Assembly: GCF_004135605.1 (NCBI RefSeq)
Contig: NZ_SDPT01000002.1
Coordinates: forward strand, 248,001-312,000
Direction: 5' to 3'
Length of the DNA stretch: 64,000 bases
DNA from: Sphingomonas desiccabilis
GTDB lineage: Bacteria > Pseudomonadota > Alphaproteobacteria > Sphingomonadales > Sphingomonadaceae
How positions within the stretch are numbered: position 1 is the first letter of the stretch; each line of letters begins with the position of its first letter. Below are positions 17,532 to 26,457 of this stretch, piece after piece. The translations under genes and the position numbers were made by a program. The notes beneath the pieces were generated by a model. It saw only the letters and a program-made list of their open reading frames with translations, was not told the origin of the DNA and did not search any database.

Positions 17532-18827
17532 ATGTCGGACATGACGGCACGTCCGTCCGGACACCTGTGGTTCCTTGCCCTCAAGGGCGTGAACCTCGCG
17601 CTGCTGATCGCCTATTCCTTCGGCATGGTGTTCGTGCTGGTGCGTTCCGTGCCGCCGGGCTTCTACCCGTGGATGGTCATGCTTTCCTCGATCGGAGGCT
17701 ATGTCCTCGCCGTCGACCTCGGCTTTTCCAACTATGTCTATTCGGTGGTCCGGCGGCGCTTCCTGACCGACGCGCTGACGGGGGCCGAGGAACTGGTTGC
17801 GGAGGCGACGAGCCTCTACCTGGCGATCGCCGCGCTTGCCTGTGCGATCGCCGCCCCGGTGGTGTTCACCCTGGCACCGGCGGGGCTGAGGCTGGCGATG
17901 TTCGGCTATTTCGCCTCCATCGTCCTGCCGCTTCCCTGGATGCTGATCCGGCGCACGGCGGCCGCCGTCGATCTCCATTTTCAGATCGAGGCGCTGGAGT
18001 GCATCCGGCGCGCCGTTTTCTGCGGCTTCGGGGCGGCGATGCTCTTCGGGCTACCCTTGATCGGATTCGTCGGTCTCTCGCTGGCGGGATGGGTGGTGGC
18101 GATGGCCGCGGCGTGGCTGCTGCTGCGGCGGCACGGCTTTCATGTGCGGCCGGGGCGCTTCGGGCGAATGCTCGCGTTCCTGGGGGAGAACCGGGACGGG
18201 GTGATGAAGTCGGGCAAGTTCACCGCGCTGGAGTTCGCGATCTACAACTTCCCCTATCTCGCCATTCCGTTCCTGTTCCACGGGCCTGCCAACCTCGTCG
18301 GGTTCGACCTGTTCAACAAGGTCGCGCGCTTCGGTGGCGCCGCCTATTCGGTTCCTGCCGAAGCGTTCACGCCGCAGCAGACCCGGGCCTATTATGCAGG
18401 CGATGTCGAAGGGGTGAAACGCTACCAGCGGATGACGTGGGCGGTGGGCGCGGTGCCGATGGTGATCGGCAGTGTCCTTCTGATCTCCCTGGGCGGACCG
18501 GTGTTCGACGCATTGCTGGCGGGCATCCACGCGATCCCGCTGGTGCTGCGCTGCGCGATGGCGGCCATGCTCGCCGCGCTGCTGTTGCAGAGTTCGGCGG
18601 GCGGCTTCCTGCTGTCGGTCGGCCATTATGACGAGGTGTCGCGGGTCGCGACGGTGACGGCGTGCCTGATGCTCGGCGTGGTGGTCGCGACCGCGCTGTT
18701 CGGGCTGAGCTTCGTCGACTTCATGGTGCTCTACGTGCTCGCCTATGGCGTGCACGCGGTGCTGTTCGAGGCGTCTTTCAGGAGGCTGTCGGGAAGGGCC
18801 CGGCACGGGATGGAGGCCCTGGCATGA
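17532..18827 (+). CDS. Polysaccharide flippase-like membrane protein (Wzx type)
   Basis: A 431-residue polytopic membrane protein with about 12 hydrophobic segments, starting with GVNLALLIAYSFGMVFVLV. The fold, size and position between a BY-kinase and a polymerase fit a MATE/Wzx-type lipid-linked oligosaccharide flippase. Charged residues lie mainly in short loops, and DLFNKVARFGG resembles conserved loop segments of the family. Its stop overlaps the next ATG (ATGA at 18824-18827), the first of three such couplings in a row. Family assignment rests on topology and context more than on diagnostic motifs. Confidence 0.75.
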   Translation: MSDMTARPSGHLWFLALKGVNLALLIAYSFGMVFVLVRSVPPGFYPWMVMLSSIGGYVLAVDLGFSNYVYSVVRRRFLTDALTGAEELVAEATSLYLAIAALACAIAAPVVFTLAPAGLRLAMFGYFASIVLPLPWMLIRRTAAAVDLHFQIEALECIRRAVFCGFGAAMLFGLPLIGFVGLSLAGWVVAMAAAWLLLRRHGFHVRPGRFGRMLAFLGENRDGVMKSGKFTALEFAIYNFPYLAIPFLFHGPANLVGFDLFNKVARFGGAAYSVPAEAFTPQQTRAYYAGDVEGVKRYQRMTWAVGAVPMVIGSVLLISLGGPVFDALLAGIHAIPLVLRCAMAAMLAALLLQSSAGGFLLSVGHYDEVSRVATVTACLMLGVVVATALFGLSFVDFMVLYVLAYGVHAVLFEASFRRLSGRARHGMEALA

Positions 18828-20131
18828 CGACACTCGTACAGGGGCAGGTGCTGCCCTTCTCTCCAACCCCCCGCGTCGCAGGCACTCCACCCTGGTGGAA
18901 CGCGGCGCAACCGGCACGCCCGCAGCTTGCGCTCACGACCTTGACCGTCACCATGTGGCTTGGGGTGCTCACGCAGAAGATCGCGCTGCCCGGCAATATC
19001 GAGGCCGCGCTTCCGATCTTGATGGCGGCCGTCCTCGTGCTGATGGTCACCGGCCGGGCCCGGCTGAGTTTGCCCAGGCTGCTGGTGTTCGCGCTGTTGG
19101 CATTGACCATCGCGATCAGCCAGGCAGCGGCCGCCGATCATCGTCTGATCTCCGTCCCGGCCCTTGCGGTGGCGGGGGTGATCTACGGCACCTTCCTGTT
19201 CGTCGTGCCGCTACGGGATGCGGAGCGCATGATGCTGCTCGCGCGCTTCCAGGCGCTCGCGACTTTCATCGCTGCGATGGTGGCGGTTCAATGGACGTGC
19301 CAGTTCGCCGGGCTGCCGATGCCCACGCTGGAAATGCTGCTTCCGCGCACGATGCTGTTCGAGGCCTACAACTCCGTGCAGCCGCTGGCGTGGAAAGCGG
19401 CCTACATGAAGCCGAACGGGATCTTCATGCTGGAGGCGTCGCACACCTCGCAGATCCTCGCGATGGCGGTCGTGATCGAGATCTGCACGTTCCGCCGCTG
19501 GTGGCGGGTCGCGGCACTGCTGATCGCGCAATTGTCGACCTTCGGCGGGACCGGGTTCATCCTGCTGCTGGTCTCGGCGCTGCTGCTGCCCTTCTATCTG
19601 CGCGGTCGCAGCCTCGCCATGTTGGGGGCGATCACGCTGGTCGTGGCGGTGGGGACGAGTTTCACGCCCGTGTGGACCAACTTCGCCAAACGCAGCGCCG
19701 AGATCGGGGGCGAGGATACGTCGAGCGGCAGGGGCCGGTTCGTCGAGCCGTACCTCTTCATGGTCGAGCGCCTGTCCTCGGACAAGCGCACGCTGCTCGC
19801 CGGCTTGGGGCCCGGAAACGGCAAGTTCGACCGCGACCGTACCGGACAGCTGGTGATGAACCCGCTGGTCAAGGCGACGGTCGAATACGGCCTGATCGCC
19901 GGCATGCTCTGGATGGTGTTCATCCACGGCTGCGTGCTGCGTACCCGCATGCCGTTCGTCGCCGCCTTTGTCGTCATCATCCAATACGACTTCCTAAACG
20001 GCTCGCTGCTGGTGCCGCTCCACCTGCTCTACTGCTGGGTGCTCGCCGGCGCCCATGCCAGAGGGGCCGAGGATGCGACGCCGATGCCGGCGGCTCTGCG
20101 CCATCCGTTGCAAGAGAGAGGCAAGCCATGA
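18824..20131 (+). CDS. O-antigen ligase/polymerase-like membrane protein (Wzy type)
   Basis: A 435-residue protein with about ten TM segments. The large loop near residues 290-340 contains the SSGRGRFVEPY and LLAGLGPGNGKFDRD elements typical of Wzy/WaaL proteins, whose periplasmic loop joins repeat units. The start is fixed by the ATGA overlap with the flippase; an earlier in-frame start at 18662 would lie inside that gene. It probably polymerises undecaprenyl-linked repeat units delivered by the flippase. Sequence conservation in this family is low, so topology and context carry the call. Confidence 0.8.
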   Translation: MTTLVQGQVLPFSPTPRVAGTPPWWNAAQPARPQLALTTLTVTMWLGVLTQKIALPGNIEAALPILMAAVLVLMVTGRARLSLPRLLVFALLALTIAISQAAAADHRLISVPALAVAGVIYGTFLFVVPLRDAERMMLLARFQALATFIAAMVAVQWTCQFAGLPMPTLEMLLPRTMLFEAYNSVQPLAWKAAYMKPNGIFMLEASHTSQILAMAVVIEICTFRRWWRVAALLIAQLSTFGGTGFILLLVSALLLPFYLRGRSLAMLGAITLVVAVGTSFTPVWTNFAKRSAEIGGEDTSSGRGRFVEPYLFMVERLSSDKRTLLAGLGPGNGKFDRDRTGQLVMNPLVKATVEYGLIAGMLWMVFIHGCVLRTRMPFVAAFVVIIQYDFLNGSLLVPLHLLYCWVLAGAHARGAEDATPMPAALRHPLQERGKP

Positions 20132-21030
20132 TCTCCCTCATCGTGCCCACCCGCAATCGCGCCTATACGCTGCGGAAGGTCCTGCCGTCCTACTTCACCC
20201 AGGAACGGGTGAACGAGATCATCCTGGTCGATGACGCCGGCGAGGACGACACCGCCCGCGTGGCCGAGGGGATCGCCCGGCATTTCGCCGGGGTGCAGCT
20301 TCGTATCGTTCGGCACGAGCGCCGGCTGGGCGCGGCGCGCGCCCGCCAGAACGGTGCGGCGGCGGCGTCCAACCCGTTCGTGCTGTTTTGCGACGACGAC
20401 GAGTATCTTGAGCCGGGCTATGCGGCCGAGTGCCTTGCGCTGCTCACCGCCCGCAACGCCGGAGCCGTGTCGGGGCGGCGGGTCTATATGCGATCGGGAG
20501 AGACGCGCGAGCAGGCACTCGCCCGCTTCGGAAACGGCATGCGTCGTGCGCCACCCTTCAACTACGCGCTATGCGAGACGGTGAACGGTGCCGTCTTCAC
20601 CGGCGTGGTGAGCCTGCCGATCACCAATTCCAACATCCTGACCCGCAGGGAGCACGTCCTGAACTTCGGCTTCGATCCGCATTACCGGGCCGGCAACGGA
20701 TATCGGGAGGAGAGCGATTTCCAGATGCGGCTGTTCCTGGCCGGGCTACCCGTGCTGGCGAGCAACGACGCGCACAGCGTGCACTTGCCGATGGGCGAGG
20801 TGCGAACCGGTGGCCAGCGGGTTCGGAGGGTGCGCAAGTTCCTCTGGTCGGTGCGGTACAACGGCTATTTCCTTGATCGGCATTATCGCGCCTATGCCGC
20901 GCGGGTGGGGCTCCGGCAGCCCCTGTGGGTCGCGCGGCTGCGGGCCACCGCCTATCTCGCCTGGCGCAATTTCCTGCGGCCGCCGCTCTACGCCGTTGCC
21001 ATGTCGGCGCGGTACGGGCTGGGTGGATGA
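20128..21030 (+). CDS. Family 2 glycosyltransferase
   Basis: A 300-residue GT-A enzyme. It opens with SLIVPTRNRAYTLRKVLPSYF, followed by EIILVDDAGEDDTA (nucleotide-sugar contact) and FCDDDEYLEPGYA, whose DDD supplies the metal-binding DxD. The acceptor half contains YREESDFQMRLFLAG, corresponding to the catalytic-base ED region. No TM segment except a weak hydrophobic stretch at the C terminus, so it is probably cytoplasmic or peripheral. It overlaps both neighbours by ATGA. It adds one sugar to the EPS repeat unit; donor and linkage cannot be read. Confidence 0.92.
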   Translation: MISLIVPTRNRAYTLRKVLPSYFTQERVNEIILVDDAGEDDTARVAEGIARHFAGVQLRIVRHERRLGAARARQNGAAAASNPFVLFCDDDEYLEPGYAAECLALLTARNAGAVSGRRVYMRSGETREQALARFGNGMRRAPPFNYALCETVNGAVFTGVVSLPITNSNILTRREHVLNFGFDPHYRAGNGYREESDFQMRLFLAGLPVLASNDAHSVHLPMGEVRTGGQRVRRVRKFLWSVRYNGYFLDRHYRAYAARVGLRQPLWVARLRATAYLAWRNFLRPPLYAVAMSARYGLGG

Positions 21031-22151
21031 GCGGCCGGCGGGACGACCGCCCGCTGCGGATCCTCCTCTCGATCCACCACCGCCTCGATCGCGATACCGG
21101 CGCCGCCGGCGTGGTGATGCGCATCGGCGAAGAATATCGCCGGCTGGGGCACGCCGTCCGGATCGTCTCCCATGACGACCTGCCCATGGGAATCACGGGA
21201 CCTGCGGCGGGCATCCTCTTCCCGTGGATCCTCGCACGGGCGGTGAAGCGCTGGCATCCGGATGTGGTGGACGCAAGCAGCGGCGACGGGTGGCTTGCCT
21301 TCGCCCGGCGGGGAAGCGGGGGTCCCTTGTGCGTCACCCATAGCCACGGACTCGAGCAGCTTTCCTCCGCCAGCGAGATCGCAGAGGCGGCGCGGGAGGG
21401 CAGGCGGCCTGGACTTTCGAAACGGCTGTGGCGGCACGGGCTTCGGCTGCGCCTGGTTGCGCGGTCCTTCGTGTCCGCCGATCTCGCCCTGGTGCTCAAC
21501 GATGCGGAAGCCGCCTATCTGGAGCAGCGGGTCGGAGTACGCTCCGCGGCGATCCGTCGCATCCAGCTCGGCACCGACCTGGCGGGCATGGCGGTGGAGA
21601 CACCGCAAGGCTCATCCGGTGACGTGGTGCAGATCGGCGCCTATAGCTGGCGCAAGGGCGTTCATGTGACGGCGCATGCCATGGCATCGGTGATGGCGGA
21701 GCGGCCGGACGTCACCATGACGTTCGTCGGAACGGGAAAATCGCGGGAAGACGTCCTCACCGACTATCCCGCGCACCTCCACCCGCGCATCCGGGTGGTC
21801 CCCCGCTATGCCAATGCGGAGCTTCCCGGCCTGCTTGCGTCCGGATCGGTTTGCCTGATGCCGTCGCTGTTCGAAGGATATGGCATCGCCAAGATCGAGG
21901 CGATGGCGGCTGGGCTCGCCGTGGTCACGAGCGATGACCCGGGCTCCCGAGCGGACATCGTGGACGGTGTGAACGGACTTGTCGTTCCGCGTGGGGATCC
22001 ACCGGCACTGGCAGCGGCGGTTCGCCTGCTGTTGGACCACCCCGGAAAAGCACGCGCTCTTGCGACTGCGGGGCGTGCGACCGCGAAGGCCAGATCCTGG
22101 AGCGCAGTCGCGCGGGAGCGGCTGGCGCTCTATCGCACCGCCTGCCGCTAG
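21027..22151 (+). CDS. Family 4 glycosyltransferase
   Basis: A 374-residue GT-B retaining glycosyltransferase. The N-terminal half has the GxxG-type acceptor loop (TGAAGVVMRIGEEYRRLGH). The C-terminal half has QIGAYSWRKGVH, TFVGTGKSRED, and the diagnostic donor motif SLFEGYGIAKIEAMAAGLAVV (family E-x7-E). It begins in the stop of the GT2 gene (ATGA), the fourth coupled gene in the row. Its TAG is shared back-to-back with the stop of the small opposite-strand gene at 22148. Presumed to act on the lipid-linked EPS repeat. Confidence 0.92.
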   Translation: MSGRRDDRPLRILLSIHHRLDRDTGAAGVVMRIGEEYRRLGHAVRIVSHDDLPMGITGPAAGILFPWILARAVKRWHPDVVDASSGDGWLAFARRGSGGPLCVTHSHGLEQLSSASEIAEAAREGRRPGLSKRLWRHGLRLRLVARSFVSADLALVLNDAEAAYLEQRVGVRSAAIRRIQLGTDLAGMAVETPQGSSGDVVQIGAYSWRKGVHVTAHAMASVMAERPDVTMTFVGTGKSREDVLTDYPAHLHPRIRVVPRYANAELPGLLASGSVCLMPSLFEGYGIAKIEAMAAGLAVVTSDDPGSRADIVDGVNGLVVPRGDPPALAAAVRLLLDHPGKARALATAGRATAKARSWSAVARERLALYRTACR

Positions 22152-22351
22152 CTGCGGACGGCTGCCTTCTGCGCGTCGGTGGCCGGAAGCAGGGAGAGCT
22201 GCGACAGGAGAAGCGGGAGATCGCCGGTGATCAGCGTATCGTGCGGAAGCGCGAAGGCGTCCTGTAGCAAAGTGCCCAGCAACGGCGGTCGGCTTCCGGC
22301 AGCCGAAGCCCTGGGCAAGCGGGTGGCGTCCGCCATCTCGGTGTTGTGCAT
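22148..22351 (-). CDS. Small protein of unknown function at the end of the exopolysaccharide locus
   Basis: 67 residues, not recognised. The case for a real gene is its ribosome site, AGGAGAGA directly upstream of tandem ATGs at 22354 and 22351, the second having ideal spacing. It is Ala/Leu/Pro-rich, with a basic middle (TRLPRASAAGSRPP) and a hydrophobic C-terminal half, LITGDLPLLLSQLSLLP. It lacks a clear signal peptide and has one Cys-free sequence. Its stop codon overlaps the convergent GT4 stop in CTAG. A secreted or modified peptide, a membrane-associated regulator, or a spurious frame are all possible. Confidence 0.5.
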   Translation of the reverse strand: MHNTEMADATRLPRASAAGSRPPLLGTLLQDAFALPHDTLITGDLPLLLSQLSLLPATDAQKAAVRS

Positions 22352-22633
22352 CATTCTCTCCTGACCGGACGCTAGCTCGGATTGGGGTGGGCGCAACGAC
22401 TTATGGGCCGCGCCTTCTCCGGCCGGCGCTCGTGCGCCTCGCTTGGGCCCATCGGGTTCCGCAGGCTCGCCGCCGCCCGGGTTGGGGCGTGCCTGCAGTG
22501 TCCCGGGGTGGCACCAACATTCCGCAGGTACGTTCAGTGGCTTCCCGTTGCGTCCTGTTCCACTACACGCCGGAAAGGGCGCCTAGTTGATGACGAGGGT
22601 GGAGCGGCGCCGCCCGCGCCGTTGGAGAAGAAG

Positions 22634-25399
22634 GTGGGCGATCAAGGGCTGATGACTGGCACGCACGAAGAATCACAAAGCCGTCTGCAAGCGCTGGAGG
22701 CCGAAGTTGCACAACTGCGGGCGCGGGTCGGTCGGGCGCGTACGATCCTCGACAGCAGCACCGGACTCGCGATCGTCGCGTCGGATCGGCAAGGTCGGAT
22801 CACCGAATGGAACCGGGGTGCCGAGGCGATCCTCGGCTGGTCGGCCGCCGAGATGCTCGGAACCCCGGTCGAACGCCTGTTCACGCCGGAGGATCGGGCC
22901 TCCGGAGAGATCGAACGCGAGATGCGGGTTGCGCAGGAGCGCGGCTGCGCGCGCGACGCGCGCTGGTACCTGCGTGCCGATGGGGAGCGGGTTCGGGCAT
23001 CGGGAGAGGTCGTGCCGCTGTTCGCGGACGAACAGGAGCACGTCGGCTATCTGAGGACCCTGCGCCCTTGTGCCGCGGACCACGAGGTGGCGGAGGCTGC
23101 CCGGGTGGCAGGGCGCGAGAAAGCGGATACCGCCGCAGCACTGGAAGCCAGCGAACTCCAGTTCCGCACCTTCGCCCAGGCCGTGCCCAACCAGATCTGG
23201 GCGGCGCGGCCGGACGGTGCGATCTACTGGTTCAACGATCAGGTCTATGCCTATTCCGGCCGGTCGCCGGACGAACTCCTCGGCGCGGACGGCTGGCAGC
23301 GCTTTGTCCACCCGGAGGACGTTCCCTCCACGGTCGACGCGTGGCGCCAGGCGCGCGAGCGCGGTGACGTGTACGAGCACGAATATCGCCTGCGGAGTGG
23401 CGAGGGGAAGTATCGCTGGTTCCTGACGCGCGGCGAGCCGGTCCGGGACGAGGGCGGCAACGTCACCGGTTGGGTCGGCACCAACACCGACATCGAGGAT
23501 CAGAAGCAGAGCGAGGCCACCAGCGTCGCCGATCGCGACCGGCTGTGGTCGATGTCGCAGGAACTGATGCTGGTCTGCACCTTTGCAGGGGTGATCACGG
23601 CGGTGAACCCCTCGGCAAAGCGTCTGCTGGAGTGGGACGAGGCCGAGATGGTCGGTGCCCGCCTGGAAGACTTCCTGCACCCCGACGATCTCGCCGTGAC
23701 CGCGGCGGAGGTCGAGAAGCTGGGCGGCGGTGTCACCACCCTGGCATTCGAGAACCGCTATCGCACCAAGTCGGGCGACTATCGCCTGCTTGCCTGGACC
23801 GCGGTCCCGGAGGCGGAGCGCATCCATGCGGTCGCACGCGACATCACGGACGAGCGCCGACTGACGCTGGAGCGCGAGCGCATCTGGAAGCTGTCGCCCG
23901 TGCTGAAGGTCGTGACCAATTCCGACGGCTGGATCACCGACGTCAATCCGTCGTGGACGACGCTGCTCGGGTGGAGCCGGGAGGAGACCGTGGGCCAACG
24001 CAGCACGGAGTTCGTGCTGGAGGAGGAGGCCAACTGGCAGACGCGGGTGGAGACGCTGGCATCCGGCAGATCGCTGCAGGGCTACCGGACGACGCTGCGG
24101 ACGAAGGACGGCCAGAGGCGACTGGTGGAGTGGACGACCGTTCCCGAGAACGGCATGTTCTATGGCTTCGGCCGCGATATCACCGCAGAGGCAGCCGCCG
24201 CCGTCGCGCTGGAAGAAGCCGAGGCGGCGCTGCGCCAATCGCAGAAGATGGAGGCGGTCGGGCAACTGACCGGCGGCATCGCGCACGACTTCAACAATCT
24301 GCTGACCGGCATCACCGGCAGCCTTGAGATCCTGGAGGTTCGGATCGCACAGGGGCGGTTCGGTGACGTGGAGCGCTATGTGGCCGCGGCCCGCGGCGCC
24401 GCGAAGCGTGCCGCTTCCCTGACCCATCGGCTGCTCGCCTTCTCCCGGCGCCAGACCCTCGATCCCAAGCCCACGGACGTGAACCGGCTGATCGACGGCA
24501 TGGAGGAGTTGGTCCGCCGCACCGTTGGTCCCGAGATCGACGTGGAGGTCGTCGGCGCGTCCGGCCTGTGGCCGACGCTGGTCGACCCCAATCAGCTTGA
24601 GAACGCCTTGCTGAACCTCTGCATCAACGCACGCGACGCGATGCCGGACGGCGGGCGCCTGACCATCGAGACGTGCAATCGCTGGATCGATCGCCGTGCG
24701 GCCCGGGAGCGGGACCTGGAGCCGGGACAATATGTCTCGCTGTGCGTCTCCGACACGGGCATCGGCATGCCCCGGGAGGTGATCGAAAAGGCGTTCGATC
24801 CCTTCTTCACGACGAAGCCGATGGGGGCGGGCACGGGCCTTGGCCTGTCGATGGTCTATGGCTTTGCACGGCAGTCCGGCGGCCTCGCCCGCATCTATTC
24901 CGAAGTCGGGGAAGGCACGCTGCTCTGCCTTTACCTGCCGCGGCACCATGGCGAGGCGGAACCGGAGCCGGAACTCGGCACGCTGGCCGATGCGGAACAG
25001 GCGGGTCAGGGCGAGACGGTGCTGGTGGTGGACGACGAGCCCACCGTCCGGATGCTGGTGATCGAGGTGCTCGACGAACTCGGCTATTCGGCGCTGGAGG
25101 CAGGGGACGGGGCGGCCGGACTCAAGATCCTCCAGTCGGATGCGCGGATCGACCTGCTGGTGACCGACATCGGACTGCCGGGCGGCATGAACGGGCGCCA
25201 GATGGTGGATGCCGCCCGTCGGAGCCGGCCTGATCTGGAGGTGCTCTTCATCACGGGCTATGCGGAAAACGCGCTGATCGGGAACGGCCAGCTGGAACCG
25301 GGCATGCACGTCATGACCAAGCCCTTCGCCATGGAGGCGCTTGCCTCCCGCATCCGCGAACTCATCGGCCGGGGAATGGAGCGGCGCTCCCAGACCTAG
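22634..25399 (+). CDS. Soluble multi-PAS hybrid histidine kinase with C-terminal receiver
   Basis: About 921 residues. A short coiled coil (SQSRLQALEAEVAQLRARV) leads into four PAS domains: the first with TEWNRGAEAILGWSAAEM, a second with IYWFNDQVYAYSGRSPDEL and a PAC tail, two more near LEWDEAEMVGARLEDFL and TTLLGWSREETVGQ. Then come the H-box AHDFNNLLTGITGSLE, N-box LNLCINARDAMPDGG, G-boxes VSDTGIGMP and GTGLGLSMVYG, and a receiver with VDDEPTVRML and phospho-acceptor LLVTDIGLPGG. There is no TM segment, so it senses a cytoplasmic cue. GTG 22634 has GGAG at good spacing; ATG 22652 (MTGTHEE) is also possible, and starts further upstream look non-coding. The partner regulator is not in the window. 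Confidence 0.92.
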   Translation: MGDQGLMTGTHEESQSRLQALEAEVAQLRARVGRARTILDSSTGLAIVASDRQGRITEWNRGAEAILGWSAAEMLGTPVERLFTPEDRASGEIEREMRVAQERGCARDARWYLRADGERVRASGEVVPLFADEQEHVGYLRTLRPCAADHEVAEAARVAGREKADTAAALEASELQFRTFAQAVPNQIWAARPDGAIYWFNDQVYAYSGRSPDELLGADGWQRFVHPEDVPSTVDAWRQARERGDVYEHEYRLRSGEGKYRWFLTRGEPVRDEGGNVTGWVGTNTDIEDQKQSEATSVADRDRLWSMSQELMLVCTFAGVITAVNPSAKRLLEWDEAEMVGARLEDFLHPDDLAVTAAEVEKLGGGVTTLAFENRYRTKSGDYRLLAWTAVPEAERIHAVARDITDERRLTLERERIWKLSPVLKVVTNSDGWITDVNPSWTTLLGWSREETVGQRSTEFVLEEEANWQTRVETLASGRSLQGYRTTLRTKDGQRRLVEWTTVPENGMFYGFGRDITAEAAAAVALEEAEAALRQSQKMEAVGQLTGGIAHDFNNLLTGITGSLEILEVRIAQGRFGDVERYVAAARGAAKRAASLTHRLLAFSRRQTLDPKPTDVNRLIDGMEELVRRTVGPEIDVEVVGASGLWPTLVDPNQLENALLNLCINARDAMPDGGRLTIETCNRWIDRRAARERDLEPGQYVSLCVSDTGIGMPREVIEKAFDPFFTTKPMGAGTGLGLSMVYGFARQSGGLARIYSEVGEGTLLCLYLPRHHGEAEPEPELGTLADAEQAGQGETVLVVDDEPTVRMLVIEVLDELGYSALEAGDGAAGLKILQSDARIDLLVTDIGLPGGMNGRQMVDAARRSRPDLEVLFITGYAENALIGNGQLEPGMHVMTKPFAMEALASRIRELIGRGMERRSQT

Positions 25400-25415
25400 G
25401 CGAAGCAGGCGGCGG

Positions 25416-26453
25416 CTAGCGGGGCCAGTAGCGGAGCTGGCCGAGTTCGTGCGCCGCCGCCACGATGAAGCGCGCGTCCACCCAGCCGCGCGTGTCGACC
25501 GGCTTGCGCACCAGCTTCTGCTCGAGCGAGAAGGTCGCGGCCGCGGCCACGCGATTGCGATAGGCGAGCACCGGCAGCGGATTGGCCTTGTCGCGGATCT
25601 GCTCACCGGCATTGTCCTGCCGCACCAGCGCGAGCGGGGTGTTGGAGGCCCGTGCGACAAAGGCCAGGTAGCGCTCTCGATTGGCAGGCTGGGCCGCCCA
25701 ATGGACGGCACGCAGATAGGCCTTCGCCACGCGCTTGGTGGTTTCCGGGTAGCGGCGGGCGAAATCGTCGGCTACCACAAAGGCGCCGATGTTGGTCGCC
25801 TCCGTCTTGCGCCCCTTGGAGCTGAAGACGAGCTGCGCCTTCCGCTGCTCCACCAGGCTGAGGAGGTTCACCGGACCGATCGTCGCGTCGATCCGCCGGG
25901 CCGCCAGTGCCGCGAGCGCATCGGGCGTCTTCATCGCGACGATCCGGACGTCCCCGCTCGCCACGCCGTTCTCCGCCAGCAGGCGGGTAAGCGCCAGGTG
26001 CGGGACATGGCCGACGTCAACGCCGATGGTGCGTCCCTTCAGATCGCGCACGCTGCGGATCGGCAGGTCCGGGCGCGCGATCACATAGCTGTTGGAATAG
26101 CCATAGGAGGCGAGGATCCGCGTTCTCAGCCCACGTCCACGGCCGATGATGTTCGGCAGGATGCCGTAGTTCGCGAAGTCGGTGAGCCCGTTCGCGATCG
26201 CTTCGTTCTGCGCGGGGCCGGCACCGTCCAGGACCAGCCACTGGATGCGTACGCCGTCGCGGGCGAATTCCTTTTCCAGCAGCCCCTGCGCTTGTAGGAT
26301 GCCCATGTAGCTGGTGGCGATGCGCTGTCCCGGCGCTCCGATCGCGGACACGCGGATCACCTTGGGCGGCGTTTCCGCAAGGGCGGGTTGCGTGGCGCCC
26401 GCCACGACGAGCAACAGCAGGGTGCGCAACAATCGGATCATGCGGGTTGTCAT
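25416..26453 (-). CDS. ABC transporter periplasmic substrate-binding protein (SsuA/TauA/NMT1-like)
   Basis: A 345-residue periplasmic binding protein. The signal peptide is MTTRMIRLLRTLLLLVVAG...ALA, followed by the fold of aliphatic sulfonate/nitrate/thiamine-precursor binders: VIRVSAIG at the start, a two-lobe body with DLKGRTIGVDVGH and DALAALAARRIDATIG. It lies 4 bases after the ferredoxin stop, last gene of a nine-gene minus-strand operon containing the matching ATPase and permeases. The substrate is not certain: sulfonates or sulfate esters fit the context, while nitrate and pyrimidine precursors share the fold. ATG 26441 is an alternative start. Convergent with the histidine kinase, 16 bases apart. 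Confidence 0.85.
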   Translation of the reverse strand: MTTRMIRLLRTLLLLVVAGATQPALAETPPKVIRVSAIGAPGQRIATSYMGILQAQGLLEKEFARDGVRIQWLVLDGAGPAQNEAIANGLTDFANYGILPNIIGRGRGLRTRILASYGYSNSYVIARPDLPIRSVRDLKGRTIGVDVGHVPHLALTRLLAENGVASGDVRIVAMKTPDALAALAARRIDATIGPVNLLSLVEQRKAQLVFSSKGRKTEATNIGAFVVADDFARRYPETTKRVAKAYLRAVHWAAQPANRERYLAFVARASNTPLALVRQDNAGEQIRDKANPLPVLAYRNRVAAAATFSLEQKLVRKPVDTRGWVDARFIVAAAHELGQLRYWPR

Positions 26454-26457
26454 CCGT

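Noticed and set aside
22673..25711. Minus-strand open frame of 1012 codons opposite the hybrid kinase
   Set aside because: The plus strand carries every kinase motif in order. The antisense product is Arg/Pro-rich with no fold.
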